This document shows, piece after piece, positions 25,717-35,483 of a stretch of DNA of 64,000 nt. The DNA is from Gammaproteobacteria bacterium (lineage in GTDB: Bacteria; Pseudomonadota; Gammaproteobacteria; Natronospirales; REEB76). Under the pieces are notes generated by a model. It saw only the letters and a program-made list of their open reading frames with translations. It was not told the DNA's origin and did not search any database. The DNA is taken from contig DATEHU010000026.1 in NCBI GenBank assembly GCA_035279405.1, positions 1 through 64,000 of the forward strand, read 5' to 3'. The stretch's first letter is position 1. The number at the start of each line of letters is the position of its first letter. A program made the translations under genes and the position numbers.

Positions 25717-26511
25717 ATGCACGACCTGATTCGCGTCATTCTTCTCGGCATCATCGAGGGCGTAACCGAATTCCTGCCGGTGTCCAGCACCGGACATTTG
25801 CTGATCGCCGAACACTGGCTGGGGGCACGCTCGGATTTGTTCAATGTCGGTATTCAGGCGGGCGCGATACTGGCCATCACGCTGGTGTACTGGCGGCGCA
25901 TCTGGGCGCTGCTCACGCGCTGGCGCGACCCCGCCAACCGCGATTATTTGTTGAAGTTGATCGTGGCATTCCTGATTACCGCGGTGATCGGCTTCGTGGC
26001 GGTGAGGCTCGGCTTCAAGCTGCCGGAGAAGGTGACGCCGATCGCCTGGGCGCTGATTATCGGCGGCATCTGGATGCTTGCTGCGGAGCAGTATGCGGCG
26101 CGTCAGCCGGAGCGCAGCGAGGTAAGCTGGCGGGTGGCGGTGCTGGTCGGCATCGCGCAGATGGTGGCCGGCATTTTTCCCGGGACCTCGCGCTCGGCGG
26201 CCACGATTTTCGCCGCCATGCTGTTCGGCACCAGCAACCGCGCAGCGGCGACCGAATTTGCGTTTCTGGTCGGCATCCCGACCATGTATGCGGCCACCGG
26301 CTACGAGCTGTGGAAGGTACTCAAAGGCGGCGCCGGAGGTCACGAGGACTGGCTGGCCCTCGCGGTGGGCTTCGGCGTGTCGCTGGTGACCGCCTTTCTC
26401 GCCGTCAAATGGCTGCTGGGTTACATCCGCGGCCACCGGTTCACGCCGTTCGCGGTGTACCGCATCCTGCTCGGGATCGCGTTGCTGCTGCTGCTCCCGG
26501 CGGGGGCCTGA
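25717..26511 (+). CDS. uppP: undecaprenyl-diphosphate phosphatase
   Basis: 264 residues from the ATG at 25717, with GGAG about ten bases upstream. Catalytic motifs are intact: EGVTEFLPVSSTGHLLI at the N-terminus and FPGTSRSAAT in the second half. About seven to eight hydrophobic segments are visible. The enzyme recycles undecaprenyl pyrophosphate for cell-wall and O-antigen carriers. Also relevant to the arn operon at 45-53 kb, which uses undecaprenyl phosphate. Confidence 0.95.
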   Translation: MHDLIRVILLGIIEGVTEFLPVSSTGHLLIAEHWLGARSDLFNVGIQAGAILAITLVYWRRIWALLTRWRDPANRDYLLKLIVAFLITAVIGFVAVRLGFKLPEKVTPIAWALIIGGIWMLAAEQYAARQPERSEVSWRVAVLVGIAQMVAGIFPGTSRSAATIFAAMLFGTSNRAAATEFAFLVGIPTMYAATGYELWKVLKGGAGGHEDWLALAVGFGVSLVTAFLAVKWLLGYIRGHRFTPFAVYRILLGIALLLLLPAGA

Positions 26512-26516
26512 CCGAC

Positions 26517-26867
26517 TCAATCCCGTCCGATGTCCAAGACGTCCAGCAAAGCTTTGTCCACCTGAGCCATAAATTTTGACGGACATTGCAGCAAGGGGCC
26601 TTGCACTAAACGCTTGTTGTCTATGGCGCGCAGTTGATCCAGCAATAGATCAGAGTCCTGGTCGAGTCCCTCGCGTGCGGGCAGGCGGAGACGCAGCGGT
26701 TCAGCGTCGTTGGTCAGGCGGGTGGTGAGTGGCACGACCAGGGTCGAGGGATGCTCCGCATCCAGCAGCGCCTGGCTTTGCACGATCAGCACTGGGCGGA
26801 TTTTGCCGGGCTCGGTGCCGTGGCCGGGATTGAGGTTCGCCAGCCACACGCTGCCGCGTTTAGGCAT
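26517..26867 (-). CDS. MazF/PemK-type mRNA interferase toxin
   Basis: 116 residues with MazF hallmarks: RGSVWLANLNPGHGTEPGKIRPVLIVQ at the start, STLVVPLTTRL, and DLLLDQLRAIDNKRL. These give the SH3-like barrel that cleaves mRNA. It overlaps the upstream antitoxin by eight bases (antitoxin first), which ensures coupled translation. The pair sits between uppP and the rpsP operon and is read against them, ending six bases from the uppP stop. Confidence 0.92.
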   Translation of the reverse strand: MPKRGSVWLANLNPGHGTEPGKIRPVLIVQSQALLDAEHPSTLVVPLTTRLTNDAEPLRLRLPAREGLDQDSDLLLDQLRAIDNKRLVQGPLLQCPSKFMAQVDKALLDVLDIGRD

Positions 26868-27096
26868 CGGGAGCGTCTTCGATAGCCTCGAATTCGGCGT
26901 TGACGCGCAGGCTTTCTTTGCGCACGCGTTTGGACACCTCCATCAGGCGCTGACGGCGGTGGCGAGCAACGGCATCAGCATTCTGGATCTCAATGGCGCG
27001 GCGGATGTACTCGGCACGAGGAATGCGCAGTTCCCGGGCACGTTTCTCGGTCTCTTTCAGCACATCCTCCGGCAGGCGGATGGAAACTGTAGTCAT
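26860..27096 (-). CDS. ribbon-helix-helix antitoxin partner of MazF-type toxin
   Basis: 78 residues. The N-terminus [35 protein letters not shown] is a ribbon-helix-helix DNA-binding fold (one beta strand, two helices). The acidic, probably disordered C-terminal tail ([13 protein letters not shown]) would thread along the toxin. RHH antitoxins of this sort usually repress their own promoter. It precedes and overlaps the toxin gene. Confidence 0.88.
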   Translation of the reverse strand: MTTVSIRLPEDVLKETEKRARELRIPRAEYIRRAIEIQNADAVARHRRQRLMEVSKRVRKESLRVNAEFEAIEDAPDA

Positions 27097-27197
27097 TTCT
27101 GTATTCCAAAATGAGATACATCCAGTCTACGCCGTGGGTTAGAGTGAGGGCAACACGGCGGGTGCACCCGATTGCGTACGCAAGTCCTTATCCGCAC

Positions 27198-27225
27198 TTC
27201 ACTTTTGCCGGAAATCCCGTAAAAT
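27198..27225 (+). promoter_or_regulatory. candidate promoter of the rpsP-rimM-trmD-rplS operon
   Basis: TTCACT at 27198-27203 and TAAAAT at 27220-27225 are separated by 16 bases. The -10 box matches consensus at five of six bases and the -35 at four. It lies 66 bases before the rpsP start. Confidence 0.5.
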
Positions 27226-27290
27226 GCGCCTCCTTCACGGCGGCCGACAGCCCGGCCTGCCCGGATGCACTTTCACAGGGTATCGATTCC

Positions 27291-27539
27291 ATGATGACTA
27301 TCCGATTGACGCGCGGCGGCGCCAAGAAGCGCCCCTTTTATCATCTGGTGGCGACCGACAGCCGCTCGCCCCGCGACGGGCGCTATCTGGAGCGCCTGGG
27401 TTTCTACAATCCGCTCGCCGCGAGCCATGAGGAAGTGCTGCGCGTGAACGCCGAGCGCGTCAAGCATTGGCTTTCCAAGGGCGCGCAGCCCTCGGAGCGC
27501 GTCCAATTTCTTCTCAAGGAGCACAAGGTCGCCGTCTGA
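27291..27539 (+). CDS. rpsP: 30S ribosomal protein S16
   Basis: 82 residues starting [17 protein letters not shown], the family start. Further conserved blocks are [19 protein letters not shown] and [20 protein letters not shown]. First gene of the rpsP-rimM-trmD-rplS operon. The open frame continues 60 codons upstream but reads through promoter sequence. Confidence 0.97.
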   Translation: MMTIRLTRGGAKKRPFYHLVATDSRSPRDGRYLERLGFYNPLAASHEEVLRVNAERVKHWLSKGAQPSERVQFLLKEHKVAV

Positions 27540-27557
27540 GTCCGGCGCCCCCGCGCC

Positions 27558-28070
27558 ATGGCCGGGCAGGAATCGCAGCGCGTCGTTCTCGGCAGGATTG
27601 CCGCAGCGTTCGGAGTCAAGGGCTGGGTGAAACTCCAGTCCTGGACCGATCCGCCTGAAAAGATAATTGCGTACCGTCCCTGGCTGCTGGAACGCGGCGG
27701 CGCGTGGCGCGAAGCGCAGGTCGTGGAGGGCCGTGCGCATGGCAACGGCGTGGTCATACGGCTCGAGGGTGTGACCGATCGCGACCAGGCTGCGACCCTG
27801 GCCGGCACGAATATCGCGGTGTACCGCGAACAACTGCCGGCATTGGAGCCCGGGCAGTACTACTGGGCCGATTTGATCGGGCTGGAAGTGAGGCTGGAAG
27901 ATGGCCGCAGCCTCGGCCACGTGACCGCCATGATGGCCACGGGCGCGAACGATGTGCTGGTGGTGCGCGGCGAACGTGAACGGCTGATTCCGTTTCTCCG
28001 CGGCCAGGTGGTGAAACAAGTGGATTTCGATGCGCGGTTGATCCGCGTGGACTGGGATCCGGATTTTTGA
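27558..28070 (+). CDS. rimM: ribosome maturation factor RimM
   Basis: 170 residues. The N-terminal barrel has [18 protein letters not shown] and [16 protein letters not shown]; the C-terminal PRC-barrel has [11 protein letters not shown] and [25 protein letters not shown]. It binds S19 and assists 30S head assembly. It starts 18 bases after rpsP. Confidence 0.96.
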   Translation: MAGQESQRVVLGRIAAAFGVKGWVKLQSWTDPPEKIIAYRPWLLERGGAWREAQVVEGRAHGNGVVIRLEGVTDRDQAATLAGTNIAVYREQLPALEPGQYYWADLIGLEVRLEDGRSLGHVTAMMATGANDVLVVRGERERLIPFLRGQVVKQVDFDARLIRVDWDPDF

Positions 28071-28080
28071 GGAAGAGCGT

Positions 28081-28839
28081 GTGCGCATCGAAGTGGTGAC
28101 GCTCTTTCCGGAGATGGTGCACGCGCTGCTTGGCTTCGGCGTTACCGGGCGGGCGGCGGAGCGCGGCGTGTTGCGGGTGGGCGCGTGGAATCCACGCGAC
28201 TACGCCACGGATGCGCGCGGCACGGTGGACGACCGGCCGTTCGGCGGCGGGCCGGGCATGGTGATGCAGGTCGAGCCGTTGCGCGCGGCGATCCGGGCCG
28301 CGCGCCAAACCGCCGGGCACGATGCGCCGGTGATTTTTCTGAGCCCGCAGGGCCGGCGCTTCGACGCGCAGGAAGCGCAGCGCTTGGCAGCGCGGCCGGC
28401 GCTGGTGCTGGTCGCGGGGCGTTATGAAGGCGTGGACGAGCGCCTCATCGAGAGCGAGGTGGATGCGGAGCTGTCCATCGGCGATTACGTGCTCTCGGGC
28501 GGCGAGCTGCCGGCGCTGGTCGTGATAGATGCGCTCGCGCGCCTGCTGCCGGGAGCGCTGGGTGACGAGGATTCGGCCCTGCAGGATTCGTTCATGCAGG
28601 GATTGCTGGACTACCCGCACTACACACGGCCGGAGACTGTGGACGGACTGCGGGTGCCGGCGGTGCTGCTGAGCGGCGACCATGCCGCGATCCGGCGCTG
28701 GCGCATGCAGCAGGCGCTGGGCCGCACTTGGTTGCGGCGCCCGGAGCTGCTGGAGAAACTGGAACTGAGCAAAGAGCAGCGCACATTGTTGGACGAATTC
28801 ATCCGCGCACGCGGCGCGCAACACGATGCCAAGGTCTGA
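28081..28839 (+). CDS. trmD: tRNA (guanine-N1)-methyltransferase TrmD
   Basis: 252 residues from a GTG start. The SPOUT knot is intact: [47 protein letters not shown]. The C-terminal domain includes the catalytic-region aspartate ([24 protein letters not shown]). It makes m1G37 in tRNAs and prevents frameshifting. Third gene of the operon. Confidence 0.97.
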   Translation: MRIEVVTLFPEMVHALLGFGVTGRAAERGVLRVGAWNPRDYATDARGTVDDRPFGGGPGMVMQVEPLRAAIRAARQTAGHDAPVIFLSPQGRRFDAQEAQRLAARPALVLVAGRYEGVDERLIESEVDAELSIGDYVLSGGELPALVVIDALARLLPGALGDEDSALQDSFMQGLLDYPHYTRPETVDGLRVPAVLLSGDHAAIRRWRMQQALGRTWLRRPELLEKLELSKEQRTLLDEFIRARGAQHDAKV

Positions 28840-28852
28840 AAGGTACACGGTT

Positions 28853-29194
28853 ATGAACAAGATCATCGAGCAAATTGAAAAATCCCAGATGCAGAAAATC
28901 CCGGAGTTCGCGCCCGGCGACACCTTGGTGGTGCAGGTCAAGGTGAAGGACGGCGAGCGCGAGCGCCTGCAGGCCTTCGAGGGCATGGTGATTGCCAAGC
29001 GCAACCGTGGCCTGAATTCCTCGTTCACGGTGCGCAAGATTTCCCACGGCGAAGGCGTGGAGCGCACCTTTCAGACCCACAGCCCCACGATCGGCGGCAT
29101 CGAAGTCAAGCGCAAGGGCGAAGTGCGCAAAGCCAAGCTGTATCACCTGCGCGATCTGTCCGGCAAAGCCGCGCGCATTCGCGAGAAGGTGTAA
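28853..29194 (+). CDS. rplS: 50S ribosomal protein L19
   Basis: 113 residues from the ATG at 28853 ([13 protein letters not shown]). L19 blocks are [49 protein letters not shown] and [21 protein letters not shown]. Last gene of the operon, followed by a strong intrinsic terminator. Confidence 0.97.
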   Translation: MNKIIEQIEKSQMQKIPEFAPGDTLVVQVKVKDGERERLQAFEGMVIAKRNRGLNSSFTVRKISHGEGVERTFQTHSPTIGGIEVKRKGEVRKAKLYHLRDLSGKAARIREKV

Positions 29195-29232
29195 GCACCG
29201 GTCCGGACGACCGCGTGCGCGCTGCTACAATG

Positions 29233-29262
29233 ACGGGTGCCTCAGGCACCCGTTGTTTTTTA
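29233..29262 (+). terminator. Rho-independent terminator after rplS
   Basis: CGGGTGCC, loop TCA, GGCACCCG, then TTGTTTTTTA. The 8-9 base-pair GC-rich stem and T-run are textbook. It lies 38 bases past the rplS stop and ends the rpsP operon before the next gene at 29278. Confidence 0.9.
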
Positions 29263-29277
29263 CAGGCTGCGCCGCCG

Positions 29278-31137
29278 ATGCACACTGGCTTCAGGCTTGG
29301 CTTGCTGGTTGTCGCGCTCAGCTTGGCGCTGATCGCGCTGCCGGTCCACGCCGCACGCAAACCACCGCACAAGGCCGCGCACCGGCCGAAGCCGGCGCCC
29401 GCCACGCAGACGCCGGCGCCCAATCTCAACGCGGCGCCGTCGCTGCAGGACATAGGCAATTTTGCCTCCGCCGGCGCGCCCAATCTGGCGCTGCAATTCA
29501 TAGATCGCGACCAGCCGGACTTCGAAAAGGATCCGCAAGGGTGGATGGCCTGGGAGCGCGAACGCATCTATTTATATCAGTTCACTCGCGACTGGCAGGC
29601 GGTGATTGCGCGCGTTGCGAAATTGTCGGCGAATCTGGGTGCGGATTTTCGCAGTTGGGAGCAGGCCCGGGCCGCGGACGCCTGGCTGCAGCTCGGCAAG
29701 GGCCGGGAAGCGCGCGCCATTCTGCGACCGTTGATCTGGAATCCCCGCACGCCGCTCGACGACACCGCGCTCAGCCAGTTGCGGCAACTAGTGGTGCGCA
29801 GTTATCTGGTGGATGAGGATCTCGCCGACGCCCAGACCGCGGTGATCCGCTATCGCCAGGATTATCCCAAGGATACGGGCGACTGGCCGCTGCTGGAAGC
29901 ACGGCTGTTCCTGCGCACCGACCAGCCACAGGCGGCGCTCGACGCGCTGCGCGACAGCCGCGGTACGGACGCCCAGATGCTCACGCTGCTTGCCGCGCTG
30001 CGCGCGGATGCCGAGTCCGCCGCCAAGGTAAAGCAGCAGGCGGAAAAACTCGCCAGCAATTCCAAGCTGCCGGTCGCGCAACGCGTGCACGCCTGGTACG
30101 TGATTGGCCAGGCGGCGCTCGCGCTGAATGATCCGGTCGCGCACATCCAGGCGCTGCAGACCGGCCTCGGCCTGCAGTCCGGACTGCTGGACCAGGACCC
30201 GGTGTTCGGCATCACGCCCGGGATGCTGTGGGATGCTTACCTGAATTACGGCGTGGAACTCGGCAACCAGTTGCAACTCGTGGTCGGCGACGACCAATCC
30301 TGGTTTCTGGCCGCCTCCAATCGCTACGATTCCAAACCGGTGCGCGCGTGCGCGCTGTTTGCCGTGGTGGCCTTCAATGCGCACACGGCAGAGCAGCAGG
30401 CGGTGGCGCATTGGCAGTTTGCGAACCTCATCCAGAAACAGAAAAACGGCGGCGTGGTGTTGCGGCATCTGTATCTGGATTCCGGACGCTTCCCCGCGAC
30501 CGCCGCCATTCCGCCCGAAGTGCGCTATCTGCTGGTGAACGACGTGCTCGCCATGCCCGACATTCCGCTCGCCTCGAAACTCATGCGCGGACTGGACCAG
30601 CCGCCGCCCAATACCGATCCCGCCGCCTGGCAGTTGCAGCGCGCGCATGTGTTCATCCTCGGCGGTGAGCCGGAGGCCGGGATCGCCGCGCTCCAACAAT
30701 TGTTTGCCAGCGGCGAGCCTGTGGATCCCGGTGACGTGCTGCCGGTACTGTTCGACCTGCAGACCATCGGCCGCAACCGTGCCGCGATCCCGTTTTTTCA
30801 GGCGCTGCTGCAGGACCCGCTGACTTCGGATCAGCAGCGCCAACTGCTGTTCTGGATCGCGGACTCCTACAAGGGACTGGGCGATTACGCGCAGGCGGCG
30901 GAGTTGTATCTGCGCTCGGCCACGCTCACCGATCCCTATGCCATGGACAACTGGGCCAAGAGCGCGCGCTATCAGGCGGCGCAGATGCTCGCCAAGGCGG
31001 GATATATAGATGATGCGCGCAATGTCTATCAGGGCCTGCTGAACGCCACCAGCGATCCCGGCCAGCAGGCGCTGCTGCGCCACGATCTGCAGGCGCTCAT
31101 GCTGATGCCGGCCAAACCGGCCGCTGCCCTACCCTGA
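29278..31137 (+). CDS. exported helical-repeat (TPR-like) protein of unknown function
   Basis: 619 residues from the ATG at 29278, just after the rplS terminator. A signal peptide is visible (MHTGFRLGLLVVALSLALIALPVHA), followed by a basic, Pro/Ala-rich stretch (about 27-65). The rest is helical repeats typical of TPR/Sel1-like scaffolds, e.g. WLQLGKGREARAILRPLIW and YKGLGDYAQAAELYLRSATL. No catalytic motif is apparent. It is likely periplasmic or outer-membrane associated. The decarboxylase gene starts 17 bases after its stop, so the two may be cotranscribed. I do not recognise a named family. Confidence 0.75.
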   Translation: MHTGFRLGLLVVALSLALIALPVHAARKPPHKAAHRPKPAPATQTPAPNLNAAPSLQDIGNFASAGAPNLALQFIDRDQPDFEKDPQGWMAWERERIYLYQFTRDWQAVIARVAKLSANLGADFRSWEQARAADAWLQLGKGREARAILRPLIWNPRTPLDDTALSQLRQLVVRSYLVDEDLADAQTAVIRYRQDYPKDTGDWPLLEARLFLRTDQPQAALDALRDSRGTDAQMLTLLAALRADAESAAKVKQQAEKLASNSKLPVAQRVHAWYVIGQAALALNDPVAHIQALQTGLGLQSGLLDQDPVFGITPGMLWDAYLNYGVELGNQLQLVVGDDQSWFLAASNRYDSKPVRACALFAVVAFNAHTAEQQAVAHWQFANLIQKQKNGGVVLRHLYLDSGRFPATAAIPPEVRYLLVNDVLAMPDIPLASKLMRGLDQPPPNTDPAAWQLQRAHVFILGGEPEAGIAALQQLFASGEPVDPGDVLPVLFDLQTIGRNRAAIPFFQALLQDPLTSDQQRQLLFWIADSYKGLGDYAQAAELYLRSATLTDPYAMDNWAKSARYQAAQMLAKAGYIDDARNVYQGLLNATSDPGQQALLRHDLQALMLMPAKPAAALP

Positions 31138-31154
31138 GCGGGCGGACGGCACTC

Positions 31155-32507
31155 GTGTTTCCGCGCGGCGATCTGCAATTCCTCGATGCGGCGCTGCAGA
31201 CGCTGGAAGAGGGCTTCAAGTCGCTGCCTGCATTTGAACCTGTATATGATGGCGAGCGTCTGCGCAGCGTACTGCAGGACGCCGCGCTCAGGCTGCACGA
31301 CAATTTTCCCTATGGGCATCCGCTGTATGCAGGCCAGATGCTGAAGCCGCCGCATCCGGCTGCACGCCTAGCCTACATGCTGGCGCTGTATCTCAACCCC
31401 AACAATCACGCGCTGGATGGTGGGCGCGCGAGCTCCAGCATGGAAAAAGAAGCGGTGGCCGCGCTCGCGCGCCTGTTCGGCTATCGAACCCACCTCGGCC
31501 ACCTGTGTGCCAGCGGTACCGTCGCGAATCTCGAAGCCCTGTGGGTCGCCCGGCACGCGCGTCCGCGGGGCGTGGTGCTGGCTTCGGCGCAGGCGCATTA
31601 CACCCACGCGCGCATGTGCGAGGTGCTGGGAATAAAGTTCGAGAGCGTAGCCGTGGATGCCAAAGCGCGCATGGACCTGAATGCGCTGGAAGCGCGATTG
31701 CGCCGCGGCGGAGTGGCGACGGTGGTCGCGACGCTCGGCACCACCGCCACCGGTGCGGTGGATCCGCTGCCGGAGATCCTGCAGTTGCGCGAGCGTTACG
31801 GCTTTCGCATCCACGTGGACGCCGCCTACGGCGGTTATTTCATTCTGGCCGACAATCTCACGGCCGATGCGCGTTCTGCGTTCGACGCCATGCAATATGC
31901 CGATTCCATCGTGGTGGATCCGCACAAGCATGGTCTGCAACCCTACGGCTGCGGCTGTGTGTTGCTGCGCGATCCGGCCGAGGGCCGCTATTACAAGCAC
32001 GACTCGCCGTACACCTATTTCACCTCCGATGAATTGCACTTGGGCGAAATCAGCCTCGAATGTTCGCGTCCGGGAGCGGCGGCGGTGGCGCTGTGGGCCA
32101 CGCAGCGGCTGTTGCCCATGGAACGCGGCGGCGAATTTGCGCGCGGCCTTGCAGCCGGGCGCGAGGCCGCATTGGCCTTGCAGCGGCATCTGAAAAACCA
32201 TGCGGACTACATTGCCTGCCCGGATCCGGAATTGGACATTGTGGTCTGGATGCTGGCCGCCGGGAGCCGCAGCGCGGCGAGCCGGCGGGCACACGCGGCA
32301 TTTGCCAACGCCGCGCAACACGACTTGCACCTGGCGTTGCTGCGCGTGCCCGATGAACTCGCGCGCCACTGGGCACCGGGCTTGACCGCCGATAGCCAGA
32401 CAGTAACCGCACTGCGTTCCTGCCTGATGAAGCCGGAACACAAGAACTGGCTGCCGCGCATTACCGCCCTGCTGGATACTGCCGCGCACGCGGCGCTTGG
32501 CGCATAA
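31155..32507 (+). CDS. PLP-dependent group II amino acid decarboxylase family protein
   Basis: 450 residues from a GTG start. Fold-type I features: NPNNHALDGGRASSSMEKEAV early, ASGTVANLEAL, the stacking His148 in SAQAHYTHAR, Asp222 in HVDAAYGGYF, and PLP-binding Lys258 in VVDPHKHGLQPYGCG. These match the glutamate/tyrosine/aromatic decarboxylase family. Substrate cannot be assigned from sequence. The length is slightly short for the family, with a compact C-terminal domain. It lies between the exported TPR-like gene and sppA. Confidence 0.85.
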   Translation: MFPRGDLQFLDAALQTLEEGFKSLPAFEPVYDGERLRSVLQDAALRLHDNFPYGHPLYAGQMLKPPHPAARLAYMLALYLNPNNHALDGGRASSSMEKEAVAALARLFGYRTHLGHLCASGTVANLEALWVARHARPRGVVLASAQAHYTHARMCEVLGIKFESVAVDAKARMDLNALEARLRRGGVATVVATLGTTATGAVDPLPEILQLRERYGFRIHVDAAYGGYFILADNLTADARSAFDAMQYADSIVVDPHKHGLQPYGCGCVLLRDPAEGRYYKHDSPYTYFTSDELHLGEISLECSRPGAAAVALWATQRLLPMERGGEFARGLAAGREAALALQRHLKNHADYIACPDPELDIVVWMLAAGSRSAASRRAHAAFANAAQHDLHLALLRVPDELARHWAPGLTADSQTVTALRSCLMKPEHKNWLPRITALLDTAAHAALGA

Positions 32508-32562
32508 TGCACGCCGCAGACGCGGTTCATCTCTCTACCTCCCGTAACCACCGGAACCCTTC

Positions 32563-34425
32563 ATGAGTGACAGGAATTTCTTCGTGCAAATCTTCGGCGG
32601 CCTGTGGCGCGTGTGGAGCGTGCTGTGCCAGGTCGTGATCTATCTCGCGGTCACGTTCATCGTGGTGGTGCTGCTGGTGGCGGTGTTCGGGACGCATAAG
32701 CCGGGCGTGCCGTCTTCCTCGGCTCTGGTGGTGGACATGCACGGCAATCTGGTGGAGCAGTTCTCCGGTGACCCGGTGCAGCGTGCGTTGGCGAAACTGC
32801 TGGGCCAGAAGGTGCCGCAACAGACGCGCCTGCGCGACGTGGTGACGGCCATCGAGCATGCCAAGGACGACAGCCGCATCAAGGCGCTGGTGCTGGAAAC
32901 TGACGATCTCGGCGGCGGCGGTCTGCTGGGCGGCGCGGCTCTAAGCGATCTACGCGACATCGGGCGCGCCATCCACGATTTCCGCGCGACCGGCAAGCCG
33001 GTGTTTGCGCTCAACGATTCCTACAGCCAGAGCCAGTATTACCTGGCGTCCATGGCCAATACCGTATTCATCCATCCGCAGGGCCAAGTGTTCCTGCACG
33101 GCTATGGAATCTATCAACCGTACTTCAAGGATGCGCTCGACAAACTGGGCGTGACCGTCAACATCTTCCGCGTCGGTAAATACAAATCCGCGGTCGAGCC
33201 CTTCATGCTGAACGGCATGTCGCCGGATGCGCGTGAGGATTGGGGCGCGGTGGTGACCACGCTGTGGACCCTGTATCAGCAGGACGTAACCAAGGCGCGC
33301 GCCCTCAAGGCCGATGCCTTAAGCAACTATATAACCGGACTGGGCACCAATCTTGCCAAGGTCGGCGGCAGCGGCGCCGAGCTGGCGCTGCAATCAGGAC
33401 TGGTGGACAAGGTCGCGAGCGAGGACCAGATGGCCGCGGCCGTGGAGAAAGTGGTGGGTGAATCCCGGCACAGCTTCCGCCAGGTTGATTATCGCGATTA
33501 TCTGCAGGCGGTGGATGGGGAGGCGGTGGGGCCAGTCGGCGGCAACACCGTGGGCGTGGTCGTGGCGGCCGGCGACATTCTGGCGGGGGTGCAGCCGCCG
33601 GGCGCCATCGGCGGCGACTCGACTTCGCAGCTCATCCGCAACGCTCGCCATGACGATGCCATCAAGGCGCTGGTATTGCGCGTGGACAGCCCCGGCGGCA
33701 GCGCGTTCGCGTCCGACCTGATCCTGCGCCAGATTGAACTCACCAAGGAAGCCGGCAAACCGGTGGTGGTCTCCATGGGCTCGGTGGCGGCGTCCGGCGG
33801 CTACTGGATTTCCATGGCGGGCGACAAGATTTATGCCAATCAGGCCACGCTCACCGGCTCCATCGGCATCTTCGGCATGTTCCCCACCTTCGACAAGACG
33901 CTGGCAAAGATCGGCATTCATTCCGACGGCGTGGGCACCACGCCCCTGAGCGATGCCTTCAATATCGCCCGGCCGATGTCGCCGGAACTGCAACAGGCGT
34001 TCCAGTTGAGCGTGGACAACGGGTATCAGCAGTTCATCACCAACGTGGCGCACAACCGCGACATGAGCGTCGCGGCGGTGAATGCCATCGCCCAGGGCCG
34101 AGTATGGAGCGGCGAGCAGGCAAAGAAAATCGGTCTGGTGGATACCTTTGGCAACCTGCAGGATGCGATTGCCGAAGCTGCCAAGCTCGCCAAGCTCGGC
34201 CCGAATTATTCGGTGCGCTACATCGAGCGGCCGTTGAGCTTCACGGACCGTCTGCTGATTTCCCTGGCCAACAGCAACACTTCCCGCCTGACGTCCGGAT
34301 TGCTGCCGTCCGCGAATCTGGACTCCCTGCCCTGGGCTGGGCAGTTGCAGCAGCTCACCGATGTACTCAAGGTATTCAGCGATCCGCGCGGCGTATATGC
34401 CTATTGCTTTTGTGACGTGCAATAA
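32563..34425 (+). CDS. sppA: signal peptide peptidase SppA, 67 kDa type
   Basis: 620 residues. An N-terminal membrane segment (VVIYLAVTFIVVVLLVAVF) anchors two tandem ClpP-like S49 domains, as in E. coli SppA. The catalytic lysine region is IFRVGKYKSAVEPF (about 202-214) and the serine nucleophile is Ser411 in MGSVAASGGYWIS. VDSPGGSAFASDLI supplies the oxyanion region. It degrades cleaved signal peptides in the inner membrane. It is followed by palindromic repeats. Confidence 0.95.
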   Translation: MSDRNFFVQIFGGLWRVWSVLCQVVIYLAVTFIVVVLLVAVFGTHKPGVPSSSALVVDMHGNLVEQFSGDPVQRALAKLLGQKVPQQTRLRDVVTAIEHAKDDSRIKALVLETDDLGGGGLLGGAALSDLRDIGRAIHDFRATGKPVFALNDSYSQSQYYLASMANTVFIHPQGQVFLHGYGIYQPYFKDALDKLGVTVNIFRVGKYKSAVEPFMLNGMSPDAREDWGAVVTTLWTLYQQDVTKARALKADALSNYITGLGTNLAKVGGSGAELALQSGLVDKVASEDQMAAAVEKVVGESRHSFRQVDYRDYLQAVDGEAVGPVGGNTVGVVVAAGDILAGVQPPGAIGGDSTSQLIRNARHDDAIKALVLRVDSPGGSAFASDLILRQIELTKEAGKPVVVSMGSVAASGGYWISMAGDKIYANQATLTGSIGIFGMFPTFDKTLAKIGIHSDGVGTTPLSDAFNIARPMSPELQQAFQLSVDNGYQQFITNVAHNRDMSVAAVNAIAQGRVWSGEQAKKIGLVDTFGNLQDAIAEAAKLAKLGPNYSVRYIERPLSFTDRLLISLANSNTSRLTSGLLPSANLDSLPWAGQLQQLTDVLKVFSDPRGVYAYCFCDVQ

Positions 34426-34427
34426 AT

Positions 34428-34519
34428 TGTAGGAGCGGCTTTCAGCCGCGATGTTTTAGCCGGGGCATTCGCGCCCCTGCGACGAGCCCGCTTTCTTTGC
34501 TTGTCCAAAGAAAGCGGGC
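34428..34519. repeat. REP-type hairpin and a long CTTTCTTTG hairpin after sppA
   Basis: TGTAGGAGCGGCTTTCAGCC (34428 on) is a REP core with a GCGGCTTTCAGCCGC stem. At 34486-34519 GCCCGCTTTCTTTG and CAAAGAAAGCGGGC form perfect 14-base arms around a 6-base loop, followed by another CAAAGAAAG. The same CTTTCTTTG..CAAAGAAAG..CAAAGAAA layout occurs at 3551-3586. They occupy the sppA to orphan-gene gap; no gene is supported at 34520-34715. Confidence 0.65.
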
Positions 34520-34715
34520 GCAAAGAAAGGACACCCCGCGATGCCGGCCTTACGGCTAACCTTTGCGCTTCCCTCGCTCGGGGCTTCGCAGACGACGCAT
34601 CCCTGCGCCGCTGCGAAGGCTCGCCATCCTGGCTTCGCCCGCTGCGCGGCCTGATCCTCGCGCGGTCCAGTGCTCGGCGGCATCCAAGGGGGCGAGGACC
34701 AGTTCATGTTGTGGT

Positions 34716-35471
34716 CTATTGTTGCTCGACCTCTGAGCATATAAAGATACCGATAATTTTCCATGTTGATTTTAAAAGTGCCGTCCGCTGGACAGAGCCC
34801 ATAACTATGGCCTGTTCGTAATCACCGTGCCTTAGTGGATCTGCAACAGATTTAATCTTGTCAATTTCGGATTTATTTAATTTGTAAAGTTCACGGAATT
34901 GTTCCCAAGCCTGGGACTTGTCTTTTATTTTTTTAGCCCCAGCAAACCACCTTACCAAGGTATCAATGGCTCGATAACAAAAGAAACCTGACTGCTGTGG
35001 CAAAAGCAATGCTTGTCTGGCATCAAATAATGCAAAACGAAGATGCGATTGGTATTGTGGGGCTTTTAGTAGCTGCCAAATATAACTTGTGTCGAATCCT
35101 ATCTCATGCAAAACGCTGGCAGCTTCTGGCGCGGATGAATCAATTCTAAAATTTATATTGCAGGAGTCGTCGTGCAAAATATCGACATAACAGTTGCATT
35201 TAATTGCGCCTTTGAATGCGAGAATATCCAGAAGGGACTGAGCTCGATCCTCAATTACGTTTAAAAGTGTTCCGGGATCTCTGAAAGCTGTCGCCGAAGT
35301 CATTTGGCCTGTAAATCGCGACGCGTTAAACGTTATGGTGATCATGCATTTTGGGTAGTCGCCAGCTGCGTCGATGTCTGCCTTAGCTTCAAATTGTTCA
35401 ACACGAACATCTGGGGGTATAACTTGCCCTGCAAAACTATATTGGTGTGCAGCTGTTGATGTAAGATTCAA
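34716..35471 (-). CDS. AT-rich orphan gene, hypothetical protein
   Basis: 251 residues if started at the TTG at 35471, which has no clear ribosome site, so the true start is uncertain and 5' truncation is possible. The protein is soluble and mixed alpha/beta, with GFFCYRAIDTLVRWFAGAKK and LYKLNKSEIDKIKSVADPLRHGDYEQAI. The DPLRHGD block resembles HEPN-like or phage-type hypothetical proteins, but I cannot name a family. Its A+T content is strikingly higher than all neighbours, a sign of recent acquisition. It starts 13 bases from a fossil tdh 3' end. Confidence 0.6.
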   Translation of the reverse strand: MNLTSTAAHQYSFAGQVIPPDVRVEQFEAKADIDAAGDYPKCMITITFNASRFTGQMTSATAFRDPGTLLNVIEDRAQSLLDILAFKGAIKCNCYVDILHDDSCNINFRIDSSAPEAASVLHEIGFDTSYIWQLLKAPQYQSHLRFALFDARQALLLPQQSGFFCYRAIDTLVRWFAGAKKIKDKSQAWEQFRELYKLNKSEIDKIKSVADPLRHGDYEQAIVMGSVQRTALLKSTWKIIGIFICSEVEQQ

Positions 35472-35483
35472 AGATGTGCTGCT

